In this document: positions 11,760 to 23,700 of the stretch, in pieces | How the letters are laid out: the number at the start of each line of letters is the position of its first letter | How positions within the stretch are numbered: position 1 is the stretch's first letter | DNA from: Capitulum mitella | Lineage: Eukaryota; Arthropoda; Thecostraca; Pollicipedomorpha; Pollicipedidae | NCBI GenBank assembly: GCA_030062745.1 | Contig: CP099841.1 | Coordinates: 16,853,063-16,917,062 of the forward strand | Direction of reading: 5' to 3' | Length of the DNA stretch: 64,000 bases | Program-made: the position numbers and the translations under genes | Notes under the pieces: generated by a model | The model's input: only the letters and a program-made list of their open reading frames with translations | Told to the model about the DNA's origin: nothing | Databases searched by the model: none

Positions 11760-14700
11760 TATATGCTATCATATTAGTATGCGCAAACGTGTTTTATTCG
11801 ATTCTCTGAATGCACGTTTCATACAAATCGACATGTTTTCCGACATGTCCATTTGTATGTATATACATATTACTTATATACATATACAATAATGTGTAAT
11901 ATGTAATAATATCTAATGCGACAAAACACAAAGCAAATCCGGATCTGGTCACAAGCTGGTTGACGTTGACCTTTGTTGACCCTGACCTTCACTGACCGTG
12001 GCGTTGCTCTTGGTACATTCATTATTCTCAGTTATCCCTGACTGATTTCGGCTGATATGTTCAAACGATCATCTTTCTTAGAACGCTTGTCCGCTTAAAG
12101 TTCCCATTTGTCTTTGGACATCTGTTATTTTCATCGTGTTTTTTTGGCTTCATATGTTTCAGACTTCAAACTGTCAGGCCGATTTTCGATTTTTTACGTC
12201 AATTGACGAGTTGTTGAATTGGTATAAACTTTACAAAGCAGCAGCTGCCAGCTCCGATCCGTTCTCGTTATTTTCAAGAAAATCAGGTGGGAAGGGGGCG
12301 CAAAAGTGTCCGCATGCCAATGCGCGTGTTGTGGTATCATTGTACTTATGTCGATATTATAGTTTTTTTTATCAATAACCGATTCAAAGGCCATTGGACG
12401 TTTGTTATGTAGTATGTGGTTTTGGGTAGTCTTTACCACATACCACAGCAATGCTGCAGTAATTGCTAAAGGTCGGGATCGTAGGATCATCAGAAGATGT
12501 GTGTTTGGATGGGCGAAGGCGTTTCTCCTACTAGGCCCATGATAAATCCCCAAAAGTTAATGGATCATGGACCACTCCTGACCTCCCCCCGTCTTACGCC
12601 CAGGCTAAACGCTATGAGAATGAGATGATTGAAATGTAATCCACCAATAGAACCTGAGTCAGGATCTATCAAATGGCAGCCAGGCATCTTCAGTAGTAGG
12701 CATCAAATCCGCTTTAAATTTGACTATGAAATGGAATGGTGTGACTGGATCAAATTGTAATTCCACCACATTTGATGGAGTGCAACAAGAAAGTGATTTA
12801 TCGGCGGAAATACTGTGTATGAGCATCATTGTAGCACCGCATGTAAATTTAAGTGCCACCAAGAGACTACATACTGTTAAACATACTACTGTGCTACATG
12901 CTGTGGTGACCTAGTATTCGGAATCGTCGATAAATGCTTAAACAAAGACGTCACCATTTGCCATCACATGATGGCAAATGGTCATGATCACAGTTGCCAT
13001 TGCGACCCTGGTGTTTGTCACTCGTATGTGCTCGTCAAACGAGTCGTGACGTCGTTGTGCTGGGGCTGGGCTACGGTCCGTGGCGTGCCGCTGTGACGCA
13101 AGCGGCCGGCCGGGTCCAACAGGTGGACCAGAGTCTGTCCGAAGAGGAGCGGACCGCACGGCTGGGCCCGGCCGCCGACGGCGCCGACTGGCCGGCGGCC
13201 GTGGCCGACCGACTGGCGCGGGTGACGGAACGCTTCATTTCGCACATCGCGGAGAGCGCGGCCTGCTTCCCGCCGAGTCTGTCGTGGGTGGTGCGGACAC
13301 TGCACAGCCTGCTGGTCAAGGAGGGCCGCTGCAGCGCCGACCAGGTGGGACCCTCTGACGCTGTACTGCCGGACACAGACCACCTTCTGACGCGGTGCCG
13401 CGGGACAGAGACACGTTCTGACGCCGTACCGGCAGAGACGACCACTTTTTTTGCTTTACCACCGTGCACAGATCACCTAATGCTTTACCGCCAGGGACAG
13501 GCCGTCTTCTGACATTGTACCGTCAGACACAGACCGCTTTCTTATGCTCTACCGCCAGACCCGGACCACCTTGTGACGCTGTGCCGCCAGACACAGATGA
13601 CGTTTTGGTGCCACTGGACACAGACCACCTTCTAACGCTGTACCGCCGGATTCAGACCACCTTCTGACACTGTACCATCAGTCACAGATGACCTTGAGAC
13701 GTACCGCCAGACACAGACCACCCTCTGATGCTGTACCGACGGACACAGACCACCTTCTGGCGCTGTATCACGGGACATACGGAGTCAGAACTGGCGGACG
13801 CTGATGGCCACTCTGGCGGCAGGTGAAGGCCATTTGCGTAGACCTGCTGTTCGCGTTCTTCATCTGCCCGGCGGTGGTGGACCCGGTGCAGTACGGCATC
13901 CTGGAGGCGCCGGTCAGCCCAGCAGCGCGACACAACCTGATCCAGGTGAGCTCCGGCTCGGTGCCGGCTCGTACCACACCTGTGGGTGCGCGCTGTCGCA
14001 CAGTCGGCAGCCGGTAGTCGCTTCAGTCTGCTCTTATCACAACATTGATATGTAAAGATATACCGTGGCGCCAAATTTCTACGTTTCCAGTAGATTACGA
14101 TTTGGTTCTGTGGTTTTGGCCTTCAAATTGTGGTTGATAATTGATTTTGCTGCTGTTTGAATGTGTTTCGGTGGTAATGGCAGGCCTGTAAGATCGCTGT
14201 CGGATGTTTTCAGGTGGGCCAGATCCTGCAGGTATTGGCCATGGGCCATCGTGATGAGATTGATCCACGCCTTCGCCCCTTCTACGCCAGGTTTGACAAA
14301 GTAAGTGCTGCCATTGCGATCGCGTCACCTGCCTCTGCTTCTTTGGCCACAGATTATGTATTCGGAGTGAAATACGTGTGCAGGAATTTACGGAATTAGA
14401 TTCCTTTTTTTGTTGCTGCCATTGCCTTTGCATGTGGTGACTGCTTCTTTCAGTCTCGCCATCGATAAAAGGCTACTGTACAAATTACTGTATTGTTAGC
14501 CAACACGGTGTCCATTGCACATAACATGAATATTTTACTCTGACATTTTAGTCACTGAGTGAAGTTAGCACCACATTTCTATAGATTTACTTAATTTGTA
14601 TAGTATACGTATCTGGATTGCCCGCATATCCTGCAGATGAGGTCTACGCAGTTGTAGTGTTCTCATCAGCTCAAGTCACCAATGTCCAGACCCTGCTGGA

Positions 14701-17700
14701 CACGACTGTCCAGACCCTGGTGGGCTCGATACACCACTGTCTAGAACCTGCTGGACTCAGTACTCAACTGTCCGGACTGTGGTGGGCTCGAGACCTCATT
14801 ACCTTGACCGCGGTGGGCTCGAAACACCACGGTTCGGACCGTCGTGGGCTCGAGACACCACTGTTCAGACCGTGCTGGGCTCGATACATCACTGTTCACA
14901 CACTGCCAAGTGCTGGCCTGGATCTGACGTGCTGCCTGCTATTTCTGGCTCTGAAGAGCGGCATCTCATCCCTGCTGGGCTGCGTGCTGCGCCAACCAGA
15001 CGGTGTTGTAGAACAGGAGAGCCAGCAGGAGGGGCCGCCGGAACAGGAGAGCCAGCTGGTCGGCCTGAGTAGGTCGGCTGTGCTCATCACCAGAGATAAC
15101 CTGGACCACCTGGTGAGCGCCCTGCCCGCCATAGGCAGTGCTGGTCCCGCACACCGTACACCTTGCCGTACTGTCAACAACATCTGCATTGTGCTCTGCT
15201 ATCAACAGCACTTGCACTGCTCGCTTGATAATGTGTCAGCAGGACCTGTACTGTGAGCTGTACTGTCAACAGCATCTGCGCTGTTTTCTGGACTGTCACG
15301 AGGGCCTGCACGGTTTGCTGTACTGACAGCAGCGCCTGCACGGTCTGCTGTGCGGTCAGCAGGACATGTATTGTTGGTTGTTATGTCAACAGCACCTGCT
15401 GTGTCATCTTATTATCAACAAAACCTCTACTGTGTGCGGTACTGTCAGGAGGATTTGTATTGTCTGCTGTACTTTTAGGAGACTTCAGGGCAAAGTTTGC
15501 ATCGCAGAAATTCGTCGGGTCAAAGCGCTTTGGGTTTAAGCTCGTCGAAGGCAAAAGTTCGTTAGTGACGAAAGTTTGTCTTGCAGAAGTTTTTCGTGCA
15601 AAGGTTCGCCTAGGGCAGAAGTTCATCTGGGACGGAAGTTCGTCCTGAAGAAGTTTGTCTAGAACAAAAGCTTGTCCAGGACAAGAATTTGTCTGACAAG
15701 AGTTCGTAAAGGACTAAATTTCGTGCAGGGCAGAAATAGGAGGCATGATATTTTTGGCGTAGCTTTAGATGTGTACCGTAGGTGATCATTAGGAAATAAA
15801 TATCTGTCCGGAAGTTTGAGATCTATAAGCTTTTTAAGTTAACACTGGAGCACATGATAAGTCAACCGACACCCGACATTTTTGCAATGCCGTCGCGTTT
15901 TGGGCCACATGAGGCCCTTGTTATTGTGGGTGGTCTTTACCAAGTGAAGAACAACGTCACACGGTGAAGGTTATCCTAGATAAAGTCAGTTCAGGCCAGG
16001 TATTGCCGTGCCTTGTACTGCATTGCATTTGACGACCATGTTATGTTCGGACTCACTGGGGATGATTTTTTCCAGATCAAGAACCTAGCTAAGCACGTGG
16101 TTGAGGTCTTTCCAGGTCAAGACAGGTTAAGTCAAGTCAGGCATGGTCAGACGTTTAGGTCTTGACGCATGGTCAGACGGTTTAGACGGTCTTATCTCGA
16201 TTCACCTCGAATGGCCCATCCTGTGGTCTTATTGATGTCATGGAGACTGCCTGGACCATTACTTACCCTGGAAACTTCGTTGCTTTAGTTCGGACCGTTC
16301 CCGAGCTGTTAATGCCGCATCGTGACAAAATCGGCCTAAGCTGTTAAGTTCCTGGGGCATTGGAGCGGCCTCAACGTCACCAACTTCATTCCTCTAGCCG
16401 TCGTCTGACAGTTGCCAGTACTTCCCGAGTATGCACATATTGCCCTGGCGGACTTTTGCATTAAACCCATTTGCTCTCGATAGGCCTTTATCCTGAACGA
16501 ACTTATGCCCTGGACGTACTTTGGCGAGAACTTTTTTCCTGGACGAACTTTGGCCCTGGGCGACTTACGTCTTACGCAGACTTGAACCGATACGGAATAT
16601 TCATACGAACTAGAACCCGACGAACTCTTGCCTTACATACTTAAGTCCGACAAACTTTTTGCCCGGAAGCCATGTTCTCAGCGCCTGCTTTGTCTGTTGT
16701 ATTGTTAGTAGAACCTGTACTGTCTGCTGGACTGTCAGCACGACCTGTACTGCCTATTGGACTATCAGTAGGACCTATACTGTCTGCTGGACTGTCAGGA
16801 GGACCTGTACTGTCTGCTGTACTGTGAGCAGCGCTTGTATTGTCCGCTGTACTGCCACCAGGAGAGACACTATCGGCTGCTGGGCTGTCACCAGGAGAGA
16901 CACTGTCGGTTGCTGTATTGTCAGCAGGAGAGACACTGTCGGCTGCTGTATTGTCAGCAGGAGAGACACTGTCGGCTGCTGTACTGTCAGCAGGAGCGGC
17001 ACTGTCGGCGTCTGTATTGTCAGCAGCACGCCCGGTTGAGTGGCTGCTGTGACCGCCAGCCGGCACCTCCTCAGGTGGGGCTGGTGCGTCAGATGGCGGC
17101 TGAGACCTCTGACCCTGTGGAGCGGAAGCTGCTGGAAAGTCTGACGGCGCACCTGCCGCCGCCGGAGCCGGCCGTCTCGGCCGCCAGCACCGCCCCGGCG
17201 CTGCACGAAGCACACCCCAGCCGCCGCAGCCGCATACTGGACAAAGGTAGTGCTGGCCCAGCTCTGGAGCGGTCGGCCAGACGGCGCTCGACTCCACCTA
17301 GACCTGAGGTTCAGCTAGTCTGCCTGCTGTGTTCGCCTCGGACGTATCGCTCCTGCTGTGAATATTTGGTTTTGCGAACTGATATAATCTTTTTCGTATT
17401 CATTCTTGCCCCTTTTCGTAGTCCAGCGGGCGGATTATACGATTTATCATAATGGATTATTCAGACTGGCACCACTGTTGTTTGTTGATTTGTTCCCGTG
17501 TCACGTTTGTTGTCATTTTTGTGTTTTAAAATCTTTTTATTAGGGTGGCTCTTTTAATGGAAGTGCATGCAAGCAGGTGTCCTCTTTTTATATCGTAATA
17601 ACAGTGTTTTGTGTGGAGTACGCGATGCATCATTCCCAGCGGGCAGTGTCCGTGATTTTCTGTAGGGCCGCGCAGAATGACGGTGGCGCCTACCGGACAG

Positions 17701-20700
17701 TGTTTCCCTGCCATCCCTGCGGGTGTCCGGCACATTGTCATTGTCCTGTGGCGTTGTCTGCTGGACAGTTCACACCAGCGTGCAGAGGCGCGGCCGCAGC
17801 GGCGGCGGCGGCGGCAGCTGTCCAGAACAGCCACCACCCGCGGACGAGCGTCCGATGGAGGTGCTGGTCGTCTCCCTGAACACGGCGGGAACCTGCCCGG
17901 GCATGCTCACCGAACAGAAGGTCAGCAGACGGCCAGGCCGGGCGTGGCTGGCGCCGGCACGGTCGCTGAACTCGACCGGCGCCCGCCACCGTGACGGACA
18001 CAAGGCGTCTCTCTGACGTGGTTTCCGAACAGATTTTGTTGTGGCCAGGAACAGGGCGTTTGTGAATTATATCCCTTTGGGGCTGTGATGTATCAACCAT
18101 CTTAGGCCGGCTTAGGACCCCTCTATAATCATCATAGAGATTTGGTTTGGTGCTGGCAGTTGTGTTGAGCATCGTCTCCTGATTCACTCATATATTTTAT
18201 GGTTCATTATGTTCTAGTATGGGCATTTTCGTTGTTGGCACGTCCCTCCTGTCTAATAAGTTACTTTTTTGTGATAGCGTATGGTGTCGAACCCTAGAAG
18301 CATGCAACATTTATCTTCTGTGACACCTTTTGCCATTGCATTTTTGGCACTATTGTAATATGTCTGTCCTTAAATTCATCGCACTGGGGTGCAATAAACT
18401 CATTCTATTTTGCACCATTGGAATTCGTATTTGTGTTGTCATGGGCCATTTCCCGCCAGTCGTCCTGACGGACTTGGTCTGGTCTTGATCTGTGTGGTAA
18501 GAGCCGTTTTTTAAACTTCCCTTAGAACCCGCGTTAAATTGGATTATATGAAATGATTCAACCAGACATCATTACTGGATGATTTACAGTTGTTGTAGGA
18601 ACGTCCGGAATGAGTTATATTCCTCGACTTAGTGTTCGTGAGTTGGATCTTTCGGGCCGGTTGTAAGGCGTGCCGTTTTGTTGGTTCGACGCAGAATGAC
18701 TGACGAGGATCGGCGTGTCAGTGAACCTGGATGGCGCCGCTTGGCAACAGCTGTGGTCACTGGTTTTAAGTCCGGGCTGTTGCACCATGATATCGTGACC
18801 GTGGTGTGTTGACAGGTCTGCTATTGTACCCGTAGCCGTGGTTGTGTGGCGCGATGTGTCGGCTTGGTGGCGTGCTGTAGTGACTGGTGCGGTGTCACAC
18901 CAGCCACATCTCTGAATGATGTGCCAGGTGTGACTGGTATAATCATTAGTATTGTAATTGAATGTGAAGTGACTTGTGTGGTGAGTTGTATCCTTTTTCA
19001 TAGTTGTGAAGGGCGTTATGCTCTGTGTGTTCATGGTCATGTTGCCCGATGTGGTGACGAGGTGACTGATGTAGCGACGTAAGACGATTTTTTCCTACCT
19101 GCCACCTTTACAGAAGACCAGGAATGTTCCCACCCTAATCCACCACGACGCAAAGAACCTTACGGCTTCTTCCAAAGCGATAAACTGTGAACAACAGCAA
19201 TAATATGTATACATATACATGTACATATATATATGTATATATATATATGTATATATATGGTTACTGATAGAATGGTTATATGGTTACTGGTATGGTTTCT
19301 GTACAATCAAGAATTACTAGGGTATATAAATTAGCCCGCCATTGACTGGTATTTGGTGTAATGCCATTGAGTGGGGGTGGGATGAGTATTGCTCCCTCCC
19401 CGAGTACCTGGAACTACGGAAGAGATGTGCATTGTTAAACATCAGTCGATAGTCCTGTGTTACGCTTCTTCAGAACAAAAGGAAAATTAAGTTCCGGACA
19501 ATAAAGAGACCATAGGTCAAGATCAAGTCCAAAAATCGCAAGTATTTTTTTTAACTGTCGTCATGGCAATGCGAAAACCTGTTCATGCTTCACGAGACCA
19601 AACGAATGTTCTCTGTTTTCGGCGGCGTCATTTACTCTGTTCTGGAGGAGTAACACTGGCATGCAACCGGTTTCTTGGAAGCGAGATTGATGGAATGGAT
19701 GCTATTGCTGTGGTTGAAATGAAAAACCAGTCATTGGCAGACATGTTTGTGACGTCTTGGAGAATATAGGAGAATGCTGATCTGTCGGTAACTGTTACAA
19801 GGCATGGTCCACGTCTCTCGATTTTTCATAAATAGACTGTGTTCTGAAAAAATATCGCTGATGATGTCTACAGTACCCCTGTTCTGAAACATATCCCCAG
19901 CTTTCAGAAAATGTAATTAATTGAAAATTGTATTATTTAGTCGTCCGCCTACATGACGCAGTAATGGCTTGCACAATGGGGCATCACTTTGAACATCCGT
20001 AAGTGCAGAGCTTGGCTTTCTCGGTTCAGAACGCGTGTTCACCCTGGCCCGTACAGGGGTTTGTGCATAACGGACGTATTTGTGTGGTCGAAAGGGTACA
20101 GCCTCGCCCCGACAATTTCCACATCGCTCCTCCGATACCGTCGCTGAAAACACCAGCACCTACGAGATCTCGCGACTGGTGCCTCGTTTTAAGATCTCAG
20201 GTCAACGGGCTACCTTACAGGTCGGGTCAATGGCCAACAATAGGCAGAAGGTAATACTTTTTCGAGCTGAATCACAAATGAACGTCGAAGGGTAAATGAT
20301 AATGAAGCATAAATCATATGATGGCGTTCCTCAATCATTTTTAAGTTCGTCTGTACCCCACATGATTTTATTTCACTGGACCCGTGGAGGTCGTCGGCTC
20401 ATGTTTGTTCCTGGACTGCAGAGGCATTCTATAATTTATTTAACAGTGGCTGCGGAAGTTAAATGTAGCCTCTCTGTCAAATGTCAAAATTAAGTGAAAA
20501 CTGTTGTAGAGTGACATCTTAGTCATCCCAGGTAATCCAAGGTCATTTGAGGTAGGGGGCCTAGAACGACGGAGGTGACTTGAAAATCATGACTTAGATG
20601 TTTTTTGAGTCTGTGCCCGACGCAAAATTTGATTTCAAGCATGTCTTTGTGGATGTATCACCACACGTCCGGCGCCGCTGCACCCGTGAGGGCAACTCAG

Positions 20701-23700
20701 GCCTTCATCGCTTTCCGCCCTCTTTTCATGAAATATAAGATAAATGGGGCATTGCACGTAACTTTGCCGACAGGGTGGCAATACCATCGTTGCGGACAAA
20801 ATCTGAGTGCGGCCTGGCGGTGCTAGTATGAAAGCACTGTTGGCTTCGGGGTTCTAGGAGTTATTTATTTAGTTATTTATTTAGGAGTTATTAGGAGTTA
20901 TTCTGATCGTGTGGTTTCATCAGCATTGGGTGGTTACTGTGTCGTAAACGGTTGTAAGAACAGGGTGGGCGTAAATTTCCAGAAGAAAATCGGTTCGGAA
21001 GGCTGGGGTGCTCAGAGTGCTACAGCAAGGAAAGTGGGACTCCTACAAGCCACTCAGTAGTCTGCCATGGCCACTGTTTTTGGTGCTTTTGGAGGTGATT
21101 GGTCCACGAAGTGTTGGAAAGGAAGTAAATGTCATATGGCACGTCGATTGGTGAAGTTTGGTGGTGCTCAGTTTCATAGGCCCGTAGCCTTTGACCACCT
21201 GCAGCCGAAATGTGTGCGTTTTTTGTTGTTTTTGGAGACTTTTGACCTGAACTTAGGTCATCAAGTTCTGGAAAGGTTAGGAAATCGCATATGGCGCGTC
21301 GATTGGCGAGGATTTGGTGGCCATCGGTCCCATAGACTCGCAGCATGGGATCACCTGGAGTCGCAAATGGGGTGTTTATTGCTTCTAGGGTGATTGGCCT
21401 GACCTGACGTCACCAAGTTCTGGACAGGTCAGGGCACCACGCATGGCACGTCTATAGGTGAAGGTTTTGTGGTGATCAGTCCCATAGGTTCGAAGCGTGC
21501 GGTCACCTGCAACCGAAAATGTTTTTTGTTGGTGTTTTGTTGTCGTTGCTTTTGGAGGTGATTGGCCTGATTTAAGGTCAACGAGTTCGGGAAAGAAAAA
21601 AATGCCTACGGCGCGTCGATCGCTGAAGGTTTGGTGATGATCGGCATTGTAGGCTCGGAGTGTGGTATCTCGCTAACTCTGATGTGACAGCGCCAGAGTC
21701 TCGGGGCCTTTTTGACCCACGCGACCAAGGATTGCAAGGTTCTAGAAAGATGGAAATTTTTTTGCTCCACTGTTAATAAATGAAGGTTTGAAGGGAATCG
21801 GTGGGAATTGGTCGAATTTGCTCGGAGGATGGAATACTTGTAGTTATCACCGGTCGTTTAGTCCTCATAAACCAGCGGCTTTGTCCTCAGCGACTGTGCT
21901 ACCACGTTTGTTGTATATGAAAACTTAACAGCACAGTGCCCAATTGCACCAAATGTATATCATTCGATGGAGATTAGTATTAGCAGATCAAGATTTCAAT
22001 TTTAAATACTGTATTGGTTGTACATAATACGGCTGTAGAAATGTTGACACAACTGGTAGAACAATATGTACGCTAAATAATGACTTTTTGCCATGTAACT
22101 CAGTAGTGTTACCACATCTGTCGTACTGCACGTTTATCTGGGGCCCAGATTACCCAGTGGACAACAACACATTGGTTAACAACCAAAAAACAATAGTACG
22201 CATGAATGATAACGGCCGCGACAGGGACCACAGCAGCCCCATCTTCAAAAAACTTGAAAACATTGTAACCCAGCAGCAGCCATCAATGCTTCAAAACTAT
22301 CCACACAGGAGATTACTGTAAACAAATTCAGATATCATTCAGCTCCATCAAAATGCCAGAGACACAAGACAAAGCATTCACTTTAAAAATCTTATAGGCG
22401 TAACAAGTTGTAGAAATTTTCCTGTCGACGTTAAGGTTCTTTAACTTGGAATGTTATAGCAGTAAGGCGAGCACCACTCCACACCAAGCTCATATACTCT
22501 GATTAATTGATATAACTGGCTGATATGCTCCAAGCAGTTGTGTAAGAAAGTAATTGAGAAAATACTCGTCGGCATTGTTGGTTTCGAAGGCTGACCCAAT
22601 CTGGGTTCCATGGCGAACGAAAACATAAGGTATTCTTCCTTTGAAGGGCTCCCTCTAGACAGGGACGTAGCCGGGGGGGGGGGGGGGAAGAGGCATGGGG
22701 ACCATGGCCTTCCCCTGAGCCAAGCGGTCTACACTAGATATTTAGCGATTTCGCACGAACACGGAATAGTGCTCATATATATGTTGCAAAAACAAACATT
22801 GTATGTATTCCTGGGGGTTAAAAATGAGGTCAGTTACGTCATATTTCTGCCTTATCCTAACAACTTCGTCATATTCCAGTGATATATGACAAAATTCGAC
22901 ATTTGCTACCCCCCCCGAGGAAAATCCTGCCTACGTGCCTGCCTCTAAATGGCTCACATAAATGATGCCCATTTCTTACAACATTGCTCTTGCACTAGCT
23001 CATATATTTCAGTCGCAACCACTATTACTGGCATATGGATATAGCAACATATCAGATTTTTCCACTTTGCGATCTTTTTTTTTAATTTTCAGGCTTAATA
23101 TTGCTTTGCTTCCTAATCGGATAATTACTTATCAACTGTGTAACTTTGTTTGAGCTGGGCAATGCATTATTCTCAGAAAATTGCTGAAGAGGAGCTGAGG
23201 CAAGATTCCGGCTTGCGTGACATCTCCCTGCTCGTGATTACGATTGCAAAATTCTTATCATAAGGCTTCACTGTTTAAGCGTTGCCCCAGCCTCCTACCG
23301 TCTTTCTTTCATAAAAAGAAATGGAAAGTTGGCTGCCGAGTGATACTTTGGTTTTACGCTTGAATAGTTTGATTTTTTGGTGAATCTTTCGGGGTATTTT
23401 TTTCTCGAATGAATTTTGAAATATTCTTGACGTGTTATTTCCTCGTTGTGTGCACTGGTGATGTAGTTTAGAACTAACTTGGGATCTGACTAGTTTTCTG
23501 GGACAGTGAGACGGCTATGCATAAGCCATTTTAGGTTCTCGATCTTATGTTAATAATTAAAAAAGTACATTGTAGTATGCGAAAATTTAAAGCCTTGCTC
23601 AAGACCAGGGCTTACAGAAAAAATGAATTTTGAATCTGCGAGAGATTGTTACGAAAATTTTGACTTCAGTGTTGCATGGAGTGGTGTGATGACACATGTC

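Noticed and set aside
16641-17297. 218-codon minus frame rich in SPADNTAADSV repeats
   Set aside because: Generated by the 33-bp minisatellite, a multiple of three, and runs antisense through exon 9.
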